A stretch of 64,000 bases of DNA. It comes from BS750m-G57 sp964607575. Its GTDB lineage: Bacteria > Planctomycetota > Phycisphaerae > SM23-33. The stretch lies in contig CAZSLS010000001.1 in assembly GCA_964607575.1 (NCBI GenBank), positions 46,043 through 110,042 on the forward strand. Reading direction: 5' to 3'. Positions 17,366 through 26,550 of the stretch are shown in pieces; position 1 is the first letter of the stretch; the number at the start of each line of letters is the position of its first letter. Position numbers and translations under genes: made by a program. Below the pieces are notes generated by a model. The model was not told the DNA's origin. It saw only the letters and a program-made list of their open reading frames with translations, and searched no databases.

Positions 17366-18175
17366 TCAGTCCGCGACGATTCGATCGAAGCCCGTATACA
17401 CGTTCAGTCGTTGTCCGCGCAGGAAGCCCACCAGCGTCAGGCCAAATCGCCCCGCGAGTTTCGCCCCCAGGGCCGTTACCGCCGATCGCGATACCAGCAT
17501 CGACAGTCCGCACGCGACGGCTTTTGAAACGATCTCCGCCGACAGGCGCCCGGTCATCAGGACCAGCTTGTCGGTCACTTCGATCTCGTCCAGAAATGCC
17601 CGCCCCATGATCTTGTCGAACGCGTTGTGCCTTCCGACATCTTCGGCGAAAAGGAGGATCTTCTCGGTGTCGGCCAGTGCGCACGCGTGAAGCCCACCGG
17701 TGGACTTCCACATGTCGGCCTTTCCGGTAAATGTTTTTGCCAGTTCGATCAGTTTGCCCGGGCCGATCGTCAGGCCCTGTCCCACGCGCCCGAACGCCGA
17801 TTCGTCAAGGTCTCTTCCCGTACCGCCCGATCCGCACCCGGTTCCCCAGGTCCACCGGTTGGCCATCGCTTCCATAGCGTCTTCATCGAAGTCGCCGTGA
17901 AGGAATACCTTGTTGTTCTCCACATTCACGCGGACATCGTGCAGTTCGGACCGGTCGCGCAGGGCGCCTTCTCCAACCAGAAACCCCACCGCCAGCGATT
18001 CCAGATCGGCTGGCAGGCAGAGCATCGCGAGGGTGTGCTTCCCATCATTCAGATCCAGTTCGATCCTGGCTTCGGTGACGACCTTGTCGACCATGGCCTC
18101 CGGCTGGCCGTCTTTGAATCGGCGGATGGGGCAGTCCTGGATGAGGTCTTCAGGCGGGTTGGGAGAATCTGTCAT
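17366..18175 (-). CDS. fdhD: Formate dehydrogenase accessory sulfurtransferase FdhD
   Basis: 269 residues; its ATG at 18175 overlaps the stop of the upstream small gene by 4 bp (ATGA). FdhD hallmarks are the LAVGFLVGEG block, the Cys-bearing loop GTGCGSGGTG, the GGLHACAL segment, the VGRHNAFDKIMG block and the closing FLRGQRLNVYTG. FdhD passes sulfur from IscS to the bis-MGD cofactor of formate dehydrogenase. In many FdhDs the loop is CxxC; here only the first Cys is kept, as in several other lineages. The client is very likely the FdhA encoded at 22970-25669. Confidence 0.94.
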   Translation of the reverse strand: MTDSPNPPEDLIQDCPIRRFKDGQPEAMVDKVVTEARIELDLNDGKHTLAMLCLPADLESLAVGFLVGEGALRDRSELHDVRVNVENNKVFLHGDFDEDAMEAMANRWTWGTGCGSGGTGRDLDESAFGRVGQGLTIGPGKLIELAKTFTGKADMWKSTGGLHACALADTEKILLFAEDVGRHNAFDKIMGRAFLDEIEVTDKLVLMTGRLSAEIVSKAVACGLSMLVSRSAVTALGAKLAGRFGLTLVGFLRGQRLNVYTGFDRIVAD

Positions 18176-18348
18176 TTGAAGCAGCCCAGTTGGCAGGCGC
18201 CGACTTTGATGTCCAGTTCGTTGCAGATCTCACCGATCTGCTGCGAGGAGGTTTCGGTATCCCTGGCCAGGTCGAGCATAGCCTTGCACGAGACCTTGCC
18301 TTCGACGGCCTGGCTTTGAATCGCTTCACGAAGTTCTTCTGGGGTCAT
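18172..18348 (-). CDS. Small Cys-containing protein translationally coupled to FdhD
   Basis: 58 residues starting at the ATG at 18348, preceded by an excellent CAGGAGATAATC ribosome site. It begins MTPEELREAI, has an HTH-like helical middle (ARDTETSSQQIGEICNELD) and ends VGACQLGCFK, with a third Cys at about residue 21. Its stop overlaps the fdhD start (ATGA), so the two are made together. No signal or membrane segment. The arrangement with fdhD suggests a part in molybdenum-cofactor sulfuration or in metal or cofactor sensing, but I do not know a characterised homologue. Confidence 0.8.
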   Translation of the reverse strand: MTPEELREAIQSQAVEGKVSCKAMLDLARDTETSSQQIGEICNELDIKVGACQLGCFK

Positions 18349-18512
18349 GATTATCTCCTGAAATCGTAAACCCCGAGCCTAACACCTGCCGCCCAACTGG
18401 TCAAGACCGGCGTTGTAGAGGATTTACTTGCTGGAGAGGTATCTGTCATCTATACTCGTATTTTGAACGTTTAGATCACGTGTCAAGTTGTGAAAGAAAG
18501 GGTGAAATCGAG

Positions 18513-20411
18513 ATGAGTAAGTACAAATCTGCTTGGCGGGGGGGAGTTCCGGCCGTTGCGGTGACGGTTGCCCTGTTGCTGACATCGATAGCGATCTCGG
18601 CGCCCAAGACCCAGTCGGACGCCTCCAGCGACTCGCAGCGCGCCAGTAACGCCAGATATGAAAAGGCGGTCCAGCCTGCCGAGGCCCTTATGGCCGATTG
18701 GGACTTCACCGCCGCAAAGGCCGCCCTGGCGAAACTGAGTTTCAAGGAACGGGCCTTGGCCGACCGCCTGATCGTTCGACGCGACGAGGTCATGCGCCTG
18801 GCGAAGCTCAAGGGTGAAATCATCAGCCGCGCCCGTAGCGGGATCAAGCTTGGCGGTGCGGTTATCGAGACCGGCGGTAAGAGTATATTCATCGGTGAGA
18901 AGGTAACGAAGGCTGATGATAAGGGCCTTACCATAGTTAAAAGCACTATTCGGGCAAGCAGCTCCCGCCAGGAGACGTGGGCCGGACTGAACAAAGCATC
19001 GGCGAAAAAATTACTCAAAGCAGTCGTCGCCGGCGACAATTCCGAGGACCAAATCGCTGCGGGTATTCTCTGCACAGTTCAGCGTGACAGCGTTTCGGCC
19101 GCCAACTACTTCCGCAAGGCCAAGTCGCTCGGCGCGGATACCGAGATGTACCTTAGCCCTCTGGCCGCCGCAATGTTCGCCAATGCACAGAAACTGCTGG
19201 ACGGCAAACAGTACGCCAAAGCCCAAAAGGTCCTGGATATCCTGGACAAGGAATACTCCAACACGCCCTGGTGCGTCTCCTACAAGCATGATATCGCCCA
19301 CGCTCGAATGATAGTGGGGTCCGAACCGCTCTATGCTGAGGCCGCGGCGCTCTTCAAGAAAGGTGAGCTTGACGGTTCGCTTCCAGGCATTGTCAAACGC
19401 CTCAAGGCCGAGTTCTCCACCTCACCGGCCGTTACGGATAACTCGCGCGATCCGTCCTTCGCCCGGATGGCCGAGGCCGTTAAGGACATAAAACCGCCAA
19501 CCATTGTGCGCAAGGACGGTAAGGGCGACTTCCGGAGTATCCAGGCCGCCATCGATGCCGCCAAGCCCGGGAGCGTCATCGAAATCCAGGACGCCGGACC
19601 CTATAACGAGAAGATCAAATTCTCCAAGAACAAAGCGGGCCTGACGCTTCGAGGCAAGAAAGGCCTCTGGCCGATTGTTCATTCCGTCAAAGGCGGCGCC
19701 AAGATCGGCTCGCTCGTTCTGGTTGAGACGAAAGACATCACACTCGAAGGCCTTGTGCTGGCGCATCTGTCGCCGTCCGGTGGTACTCCGCGGTGCGTAG
19801 CTGTGGGGACGGGATCCTCACTGCTGGTTCGCTCCTCGGTACTATCCATGCACGGAGCAGAAGGGGTATGGGTGAGCCAAAAACATAGTGGTCAACCGAG
19901 GATTGTCATTGAGGACAGTTTCATTGCGGCCGACGCCAGCGGAGAGAGCGATCATTTCACCGTCAGAAACTCTATCTGGGTAGGAACCAAGATGGGGATG
20001 CGCAAATCTGACATTGCGAACTGTGTTCTGCTAGTTGATTCAGTAAAGGCACACGGTCTCTTTCGACACTGCACGATAGTGGGAAAGGTCGATCTTAGTG
20101 GAACGAACGTAATCGATTCTATTATTCTCAATGTACGTATTCATAGTAATCAGATCATTCGACGCTGCAACATTTATGGCGAAACACCCAAGGATATCAA
20201 GTCGACCACCAAGGTGATATTCAAGGAATGTTTCGTCAAGGACCCCATGTTCGTCAATCCGAAGAAACTTGACTACAGCCTGAAATCCAGAAGCCCCTGC
20301 CGCCGGAAGGCGACAGACGGTGAAGACATCGGCGTACAATTCACGCCCAAGATGATCGAGATACGCAAGAAGGCCTTCGAACTGCTCGCCAAAAAGATCA
20401 TAAGATTCTGA
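18513..20411 (+). CDS. Secreted protein with right-handed beta-helix domain
   Basis: About 632 residues from the ATG at 18513 (MSKYKSAW), which fits better than the GTG at 18480 because a purine-rich site lies just before it. Signal peptide to about residue 31 (IAISA). The N-terminal half is helical and TPR-like (repeated Ala/Leu periodicity, about residues 45-280). From about residue 330 a pectin-methylesterase-type start (VRKDGKGDFRSIQAAIDAAKPGS) opens a right-handed parallel beta-helix that runs to the end. Such folds bind or cleave polysaccharides; no clear catalytic residues of pectate lyase or pectinesterase are seen, so a binding role is possible. Single gene. Confidence 0.8.
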   Translation: MSKYKSAWRGGVPAVAVTVALLLTSIAISAPKTQSDASSDSQRASNARYEKAVQPAEALMADWDFTAAKAALAKLSFKERALADRLIVRRDEVMRLAKLKGEIISRARSGIKLGGAVIETGGKSIFIGEKVTKADDKGLTIVKSTIRASSSRQETWAGLNKASAKKLLKAVVAGDNSEDQIAAGILCTVQRDSVSAANYFRKAKSLGADTEMYLSPLAAAMFANAQKLLDGKQYAKAQKVLDILDKEYSNTPWCVSYKHDIAHARMIVGSEPLYAEAAALFKKGELDGSLPGIVKRLKAEFSTSPAVTDNSRDPSFARMAEAVKDIKPPTIVRKDGKGDFRSIQAAIDAAKPGSVIEIQDAGPYNEKIKFSKNKAGLTLRGKKGLWPIVHSVKGGAKIGSLVLVETKDITLEGLVLAHLSPSGGTPRCVAVGTGSSLLVRSSVLSMHGAEGVWVSQKHSGQPRIVIEDSFIAADASGESDHFTVRNSIWVGTKMGMRKSDIANCVLLVDSVKAHGLFRHCTIVGKVDLSGTNVIDSIILNVRIHSNQIIRRCNIYGETPKDIKSTTKVIFKECFVKDPMFVNPKKLDYSLKSRSPCRRKATDGEDIGVQFTPKMIEIRKKAFELLAKKIIRF

Positions 20412-20555
20412 CCTGCCCGGCTGCGATAGGGGGTTTGATTCGGTTTGCTCGGGTGGTTATAATCCAGCAACGTGATGTAGATTGGATTTCGCTTGTTCGT
20501 GTTCGCGGCCGTCGCTGCGGCGCAGATTCAATTACTCGTTTGAAAGGCCTATGCA

Positions 20556-21083
20556 ATGGTGCGTGAGACTGCTAAAGACGCTTCAACCGACCAGGGCGTT
20601 AGCCCCGCGGAAGTTGACGCGGTTCTCTATGAACTTGGCGTCGGGCTCGATTCGGACCTGATCAGCGTCCTCCAGGACGTTCAGGAGCGATTGGGTTATC
20701 TACCGGCAGAAGTGCTCCAGTGCGTCAGCGATCGGACGAGGATTCCGCTTAGCCGGGTCTATGGAGTGGTCAGCTTCTACGCCCAGTTCTACACCGAACC
20801 GCAGGGAAAACATACGATCCGCTGCTGCCGCGGTACGGCGTGCTACGTGCGCGGCGGAGAGGGCGTAATTGACGCCATCGGTCGCCGCCTGGGCGTCGAG
20901 GACGGTGGATCGACGGAGGATATGATGTTTTCGTTTGAGACGGTGGCCTGTCTCGGCGCCTGCGCACTGGCGCCTGTGGTTGTGGCCGACGGTAAGTACT
21001 ACGGTATGGCCACTCCGAGCAGCGTCGAGGAGGTGATCGACCAGATCGCCGACGCCGAGTCGAACAAAGAGGAGACGAACTGA
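20556..21083 (+). CDS. NuoE/HndA-like [2Fe-2S] subunit of NAD-dependent formate dehydrogenase
   Basis: 175 residues; ATG at 20556. A thioredoxin-like fold with the four ligands of the N1a-type [2Fe-2S] cluster: C-x4-C in CCRGTACYVRG, then CLGAC further on. The helical N terminus (LQDVQERLGYLPAEVL) is typical of the family. It overlaps the start of the NuoF-like gene by 1 nt (TGATG). Within the complex it relays electrons near the FMN of the next subunit. Confidence 0.92.
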   Translation: MVRETAKDASTDQGVSPAEVDAVLYELGVGLDSDLISVLQDVQERLGYLPAEVLQCVSDRTRIPLSRVYGVVSFYAQFYTEPQGKHTIRCCRGTACYVRGGEGVIDAIGRRLGVEDGGSTEDMMFSFETVACLGACALAPVVVADGKYYGMATPSSVEEVIDQIADAESNKEETN

Positions 21084-22945
21084 TGGAACGATTGGGCTCA
21101 ATCAAAGCCTTTCACGATCGGCAGCGTGAGTTGACGGAGAAACTGGATCCGGAGCAGAAAATCATTACGATCTGCGGCGGGACCGGCTGCATCGCTTTTG
21201 GGGCTCCGGATGTTGAGCAGGTCTTCCGCGACGAAGTGGCCTCTCGCGGCTTGTCGGAATCTGTTTCCGTCAAGCGAACGGGCTGTCACGGATTTTGCGA
21301 GAAGGGCCCGGTTATCGTCATCCTGCCGCAGGGGATATTCTACCCCAGCGTCCAGATCGAGGACATCGGCGAGATTATCGATGAAACAGTGGTGGCCGGC
21401 AGGACGATCGAGAGACTGCTCTACGTCGACCCGATGACGGGCGAGCGGATTGCCGAGGACCACAAAATCCCGTTTTACGCTCGGCAACAGCGGGCGGTTT
21501 TTCGCCTCAACGGTATCCTGGATCCGATTGATCTGGACGACTACCTGGCTCGCGACGGATACGCCGCGGTGGCGAAGGCTTTGGGAGAAATGAAGCCTGA
21601 GGATGTGATTGACGAGGTTATCGCAGCGGGCCTGCGCGGGCGGGGCGGCGCGGGTTTTCCTGCGGGGCGGAAATGGCAGTTCTGCCGTCAGGCGCCCGGT
21701 GACCGGAAGTACCTGATCTGCAATGCCGACGAGGGCGACCCGGGCGCATTCATGGACCGCAGTCTTCTGGAAGGCACGCCGCATGCGATCGTTGAGGGCA
21801 TGATCATATCGGCCTACGCTATCGGGGCTTCTGAGGGCATCATCTACGTTCGGGCCGAATACCCGCTGGCGATCGAGAACACCCGGATCGCGTTGGACGA
21901 CGCCCGCGCCGCGGGTCTGCTGGGCGAGGATATACTCGGCACGGGGTTCGATTTCGACATCTCCATCCACAAGGGCGCCGGGGCGTTTGTCTGCGGCGAG
22001 GAGACCGCCTTGATCGCCTCGCTGGAAAATTCCCGCGGTATGCCGCGTCCGCGTCCACCGTTCCCCGCCGTCAGCGGATACCGCGGCAAGCCCACCAACA
22101 TCAACAACGTCGAAACCTTCGCCAACGTGCCGCTGATCATTCTCACGGGCTCGGCCCAATACGCTTCGGTGGGCACCGAAGGGTCCAAGGGCACGAAGGT
22201 GTTCGCCCTGGCGGGCAAAGTTAACAACACCGGGCTGGTTGAGGCGCCCATGGGCGCCACGCTGCGTCAGATCGTCTTCGATATCGGCGGGGGAATTCCC
22301 GACGACCGTGAATTCAAGGCCGCCCAGTTGGGAGGCCCCTCCGGCGGCTGCGTGCCGGCGGAGTTTCTCGATCATCCGATCGACTACGATTCGCTCCAGG
22401 AAATCGGGGCGATCATGGGCTCGGGCGGATTGATCGTGATGGACCAGACCACGTGCATGGTCGATATTGCGCGTTTCTTCACCGATTTTGTGCAGTCCGA
22501 ATCGTGCGGTAAGTGCGTGCCCTGCCGCATCGGTACGAAGCGAATGCTGGAGATACTCACCCGCATCACGGAAGGTCGGGGCGAGTTGGAGGACATCGAC
22601 CGCCTGGTGAAACTCGGGGAGATGGTCAAGGAGGCGTCATTGTGCGGCTTGGGGCAGACGGGTCCGAACCCCGTGTTGTCGGCGATTCGATACTTCCGCG
22701 ACGAGTATGTCGCGCACGTGGTTGACCATAGGTGTCCCGCCGGCGTGTGCAAGGCCCTTACCTCGTATTTTGTGGAAGCCGAGGTGTGCAAGGCCTGCGG
22801 AATGTGCGTAAAGGTTTGCCCCGTGGACGCTATTTCCGATGGCGTGAAGAAGGTCCCGGCCGTAATCGACCAGGACAAATGCGTAAGCTGCGGTGTTTGC
22901 ATAGAGACCTGCAAGTTCGACGCGGTGAAGATATCCAGAGGCTAG
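21083..22945 (+). CDS. NuoF/HndC-like flavoprotein subunit of NAD-dependent formate dehydrogenase
   Basis: 620 residues; GAGGAG site upstream, 1-nt overlap with the previous gene. Domains in order: an N-terminal thioredoxin-like [2Fe-2S] domain (about 1-115; Cys in ICGGTGC and TGCHGFC), the NAD/FMN-binding NuoF core (GRGGAGFPAGRKW, then NADEGDPGAF), the N3 [4Fe-4S] site SCGKCVPCRIG, and two C-terminal ferredoxin-type [4Fe-4S] clusters (CKACGMCVKVCPVDA and CVSCGVCIETCKFDA). This extended form is the one used by NADP-reducing hydrogenases and electron-bifurcating complexes. It links formate oxidation to NAD(P)+ and perhaps ferredoxin. Located in the cytoplasm. Confidence 0.94.
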   Translation: MERLGSIKAFHDRQRELTEKLDPEQKIITICGGTGCIAFGAPDVEQVFRDEVASRGLSESVSVKRTGCHGFCEKGPVIVILPQGIFYPSVQIEDIGEIIDETVVAGRTIERLLYVDPMTGERIAEDHKIPFYARQQRAVFRLNGILDPIDLDDYLARDGYAAVAKALGEMKPEDVIDEVIAAGLRGRGGAGFPAGRKWQFCRQAPGDRKYLICNADEGDPGAFMDRSLLEGTPHAIVEGMIISAYAIGASEGIIYVRAEYPLAIENTRIALDDARAAGLLGEDILGTGFDFDISIHKGAGAFVCGEETALIASLENSRGMPRPRPPFPAVSGYRGKPTNINNVETFANVPLIILTGSAQYASVGTEGSKGTKVFALAGKVNNTGLVEAPMGATLRQIVFDIGGGIPDDREFKAAQLGGPSGGCVPAEFLDHPIDYDSLQEIGAIMGSGGLIVMDQTTCMVDIARFFTDFVQSESCGKCVPCRIGTKRMLEILTRITEGRGELEDIDRLVKLGEMVKEASLCGLGQTGPNPVLSAIRYFRDEYVAHVVDHRCPAGVCKALTSYFVEAEVCKACGMCVKVCPVDAISDGVKKVPAVIDQDKCVSCGVCIETCKFDAVKISRG

Positions 22946-22969
22946 ACCAACGGGAAGTTCAATACAAAA

Positions 22970-25669
22970 ATGTCAGATACGATAACATTGAAAATTGATG
23001 ACGTAGAAGTCACCGTCGCGCCCCGGACGACCATTCTCGACGCCGCGGCGACTGTTGGGATCGATATACCGCACCTTTGCCACGATCCGAACTGGAGCAT
23101 TCCGCCCAGCAGTTCCTGCCGCCTCTGCCTCGTGGAAGTCGAAGGCGCCAGGGCGCCGATGGCCTCCTGCTCGAGCTGCGCCGCAGACGGCATGGTCGTG
23201 CGGACCGATACTGAAAAGATACTCGAGTACCGGCGGATGGTGATCGAACTGCTGCTGTCGGACCATCCGCAGGACTGCATGACATGCGAGCAGGGGGCGT
23301 GCTGCTCTCTGCAGGAATATGCCTACGCGCTGGGGGTTACCGAATCGCCTTACTCAGACGTCGCGGGCGACGTTAAGCCCCGACCGGCTCAGGACGGGCC
23401 GGCCATTATTTACGATCGCAGCAAGTGCATTCTCTGCGGGCGATGCGTCGAAGTCTGCCAGAATATTCATGCCTCAGGCGCGATCGAGTTTTGCGGTAGA
23501 GGTTTTGACACCGAGGTGATGATCCCGCCCGGACTGACGCGCAGGGAGTCTACGTGCAGCGAGTGCGGCAACTGTATCGATGTTTGCCCGACTGGTGCGA
23601 TGTCCGGAGCCTTGGGCTGCGGGCGGGGGCGAAACTGGGAACTTGACCAAACCGAAAGCATCTGCCCGTACTGCGGGTGCGGTTGCACGATCGTGCTGAA
23701 TGTTCGCGACAACAAAGTCGTCAAAATCACCGGGCGGGGCGATCTTGGCGTCAACGAGGGAATGCTCTGCGTAAAGGGGCGGTTCGGCATCGATTTTATG
23801 GGCCACAGCGAAAGGCTCACCCAACCGCTCATTCGCAAGGACGGCGAACTCCAGCCGGCTGGCTGGGACGAAGCTCTCGATCTGATCGCCAGTCGCCTTA
23901 CCGAGATCCGCGACGCCTCGGGTCCCGATTCAATAGCCGGTCTGGCGTCGGCGAAATGCACCAACGAAGAAAACTACATACTCCAGAAGTTCGTGCGGGC
24001 GGTGATAGGAACCAATAACGTTGACCACTGCGCCAGGCTCTGTCATTCGTCGACGGTGGCTGGACTGGCCAGGTCGTTCGGCAGCGGGGCGATGACCAAC
24101 TCGATCGAAGATTTTGAACTAACCGACTGCATATTCGTGATCGGCTCGAACACCACCGAATGCCATCCGATAATCGGTTCGGCGATCAAACGCGCCGTTG
24201 CTCGCGGCGCAAAGCTGATAGTGGCCGATCCGCGTAAAATCGAACTGGTCGGCCTGTCCGATCTGTACATGTCCCAGCGAAGCGGTTCGGACGTGGCCCT
24301 GATCAACGCGATGATGCACGTTATTCTCGAAGAAGGGCTCGCCGACGAGCAGTTTATCGCCGACCGGACCGAAGGTTTTGAAGAAGTCCGCGCCGCGGTT
24401 GCCCCATGCACGCCCGAACTGGCCGAGAAAATCACCACCGTACCGGCGGGCGACATCATTCAGGCCGCACGCATGTACGCCCGCGCCCAGGCGGCGTCAA
24501 TTGTCTACTCGATGGGCATAACCCAGCACACAACCGGCACGGACAACGTGATGTCGCTGGCGAATCTGGCGATGCTCACGGGCAATGTCGGTAAGCCCGG
24601 TGCGGGCGTTAATCCGCTCCGCGGGCAGAACAACGTTCAGGGCGCCTGCGATCTGGGCGCCTTGCCGAACGTCTATCCCGGCTACCAGAAAGTTGACGCA
24701 CCTGAGGCCCAAAAGAAATTCCAGTCCGCTTGGGGCGTCGAGCTTTCGCCAACGCCGGGGCTTACCGTTGTCGAAATGATGAACGCCGGGACTGCAGGCG
24801 ATCTCAAGGCGCTGTATCTCATGGGCGAGAACCCCATGCTCTCGGACCCCGACCAGAACCATGTGCGCGAAGCGCTGGAGAAGATCGATTTCGTGGTCGT
24901 CCAGGATATTTTCCTGACCGAGACTGCCGAACTGGCCGACGTTGTCCTTCCCGCGGCCGGATTCGCCGAGAAGGTCGGTACGTTCACAAACACCGAGCGC
25001 CGCGTCCAGTTGCTGCACAAGGCCATCGAGGCCCCCGGCGAGGCGCGACTTGACTGGGAGATAGTCTGCGACCTTGCATCTCGAATGGGCTACGAAATGT
25101 CGTACGCCGACGCCAGCGCCATTGAAGATGAAATCGCATCTGTCTCGCCGATCTACGGTGGAATTGTTTACCCGCGTCTGGCCAATGGGACGCTGCAGTG
25201 GCCTTGCCCGAACGGAGAACATCCCGGCACGCCGTATTTGCACAAGGACAAGTTCTCGCGCGGACTGGGCAAGTTCCATCCCGTCGAGTTCATAGAGGCC
25301 CGCGAACTGCCCGACGAAGAGTTCCCGATTCTGCTGACGACCGGGCGGATACTCGAACACTTCCATACCGGCTCGATGTCCAGGCGATCGCAGGTTCTCG
25401 ACGCGCTGGTACCGGCAGGGTCGATCGAGATCAGTTCCACCGACGCCGACAATCTCGGTATCGCCGACGGCGCGATGGTCAAGGTAACTTCCCGGCGTGG
25501 TGAGATCGAGGTGGCTGCCCAGATTTCCCCGCGCGTTCTGCCCGGAGCGGTGTTCCTGGCGTTCCATTACCGCGAGTCGCCCGCCAACAGACTAACCATC
25601 GCAGCCCTGGACCCCATCGCCAAGATCCCCGAATTCAAAGTCTGCGCCGTCCGCATCGAGGGGTTATGA
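22970..25669 (+). CDS. fdhA: Formate dehydrogenase catalytic subunit (Mo/W-bis-MGD, Cys type)
   Basis: 899 residues; GGGAAG site upstream, 24 bp after the NuoF-like gene. The N terminus carries a [2Fe-2S] domain (CHDPNW, CRLCLVEV, SCSSCA), a His-ligated [4Fe-4S] site (HPQDCMTCEQGACC) and two ferredoxin clusters (CILCGRCVEVCQ, CSECGNCIDVCP). The molybdopterin part starts at CPYCGCGC. The metal ligand is Cys358 (codon TGT at 24041-24043) in HCARLCHSSTVAG, the position that holds selenocysteine in other FDHs, so this is a Sec-independent enzyme. No Tat signal, so it is cytoplasmic. With the two upstream subunits it forms an NAD-linked, possibly bifurcating, formate dehydrogenase that could run in either direction. 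Confidence 0.95.
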   Translation: MSDTITLKIDDVEVTVAPRTTILDAAATVGIDIPHLCHDPNWSIPPSSSCRLCLVEVEGARAPMASCSSCAADGMVVRTDTEKILEYRRMVIELLLSDHPQDCMTCEQGACCSLQEYAYALGVTESPYSDVAGDVKPRPAQDGPAIIYDRSKCILCGRCVEVCQNIHASGAIEFCGRGFDTEVMIPPGLTRRESTCSECGNCIDVCPTGAMSGALGCGRGRNWELDQTESICPYCGCGCTIVLNVRDNKVVKITGRGDLGVNEGMLCVKGRFGIDFMGHSERLTQPLIRKDGELQPAGWDEALDLIASRLTEIRDASGPDSIAGLASAKCTNEENYILQKFVRAVIGTNNVDHCARLCHSSTVAGLARSFGSGAMTNSIEDFELTDCIFVIGSNTTECHPIIGSAIKRAVARGAKLIVADPRKIELVGLSDLYMSQRSGSDVALINAMMHVILEEGLADEQFIADRTEGFEEVRAAVAPCTPELAEKITTVPAGDIIQAARMYARAQAASIVYSMGITQHTTGTDNVMSLANLAMLTGNVGKPGAGVNPLRGQNNVQGACDLGALPNVYPGYQKVDAPEAQKKFQSAWGVELSPTPGLTVVEMMNAGTAGDLKALYLMGENPMLSDPDQNHVREALEKIDFVVVQDIFLTETAELADVVLPAAGFAEKVGTFTNTERRVQLLHKAIEAPGEARLDWEIVCDLASRMGYEMSYADASAIEDEIASVSPIYGGIVYPRLANGTLQWPCPNGEHPGTPYLHKDKFSRGLGKFHPVEFIEARELPDEEFPILLTTGRILEHFHTGSMSRRSQVLDALVPAGSIEISSTDADNLGIADGAMVKVTSRRGEIEVAAQISPRVLPGAVFLAFHYRESPANRLTIAALDPIAKIPEFKVCAVRIEGL

Positions 25670-25676
25670 GATCGGT

Positions 25677-26480
25677 CTAACCGAGCGCCCCGTCGCGTTC
25701 GGCGCTGATGTAGTTCATGCAGTAGTCATCTTTTCCCGCTACCGCTTCGGCGGCGAGGATCGCCGCTACTATCCCCGGCGTGCATGGGTCGATCAGCCCG
25801 GCGTCCATTCCGTGATATATCGCCTGGGCCAGCGCGGCGAAGTTCACCAGTTTCCGCTTCGGCAGCCCGTAGCTTATGTTTGAGCATCCGCCGCCGATGT
25901 GAATCTCAGGCCAGTTTTCGTGTATTGTTGCAATGGCATCGATCACCGCTCGCCCGCAGGCCCCGTCGGCCGATACCGGGAAGAAGCACGGATCGATGAT
26001 GATATCGCCGCCGCTCTTACCGCATGCCTCGAACTTCTCGATCAGCGCACCAGCTCGCTCGACGCGGTCGGCGGCGCCTTGCGGTGGTCCGTCGTCGCTC
26101 ATCACCAGTCCGATGACCATGCAATCGTATTTCGCCAGGGTTTCCAGACGTTCATCGAGGTTGTCGGTCTCCAGTGAGATGCTGTTCAGGATCGATTTGT
26201 CGCCTTCTCTGACCAGCGACAGTCCCGCATCCATGGCCTGGGGGTTGGCTGAATCTATCGCAACCGGAACGTTGGTGTGCGCTTGGACGAGATTCACCAG
26301 CCACTCCATATTCTTTTCTTCCTGGCCCGGGCGCGGATCACCGCCGTTGAGGTCTATATAATCGGCTCCGGCGCGGGCCTGGGCGACTGCGAGGTCGATA
26401 ATGAACTGCTCGTCGCGGTCTGCCAGCGCCGCGGATACGGACTTGCGCGTAGCATTGATTTTCTCGCCAATGATGATCAT
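25677..26480 (-). CDS. Methyltetrahydrofolate methyltransferase, AcsE/pterin-binding family
   Basis: 267 residues, the usual length of AcsE-type enzymes; ATG at 26480. Pterin-binding TIM-barrel features include the opening IIIGEKINATRKSV, the DYIDLNGGDPRP loop, VAIDSANPQAM and ILNSISLE. It lacks the B12-binding and homocysteine domains of MetH, so it should move the methyl group of methyl-tetrahydrofolate to or from a separate corrinoid protein. It lies convergent with and 7 bp from the FDH operon, consistent with a Wood-Ljungdahl-type or methylotrophic C1 route. The corrinoid protein and CO dehydrogenase are not in the window. Dihydropteroate synthase is the less likely alternative. Confidence 0.88.
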   Translation of the reverse strand: MIIIGEKINATRKSVSAALADRDEQFIIDLAVAQARAGADYIDLNGGDPRPGQEEKNMEWLVNLVQAHTNVPVAIDSANPQAMDAGLSLVREGDKSILNSISLETDNLDERLETLAKYDCMVIGLVMSDDGPPQGAADRVERAGALIEKFEACGKSGGDIIIDPCFFPVSADGACGRAVIDAIATIHENWPEIHIGGGCSNISYGLPKRKLVNFAALAQAIYHGMDAGLIDPCTPGIVAAILAAEAVAGKDDYCMNYISAERDGALG

Positions 26481-26550
26481 CCTGAGGACTCTCCGCTCTG
26501 TGGTGTGTCGGTCTTCGGTGTTGACGGTAGACCGCTTTGGGCTTTAGTGC

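Noticed and set aside
24041..24043. Selenocysteine in the formate dehydrogenase
   Set aside because: The codon is TGT (Cys), not TGA.
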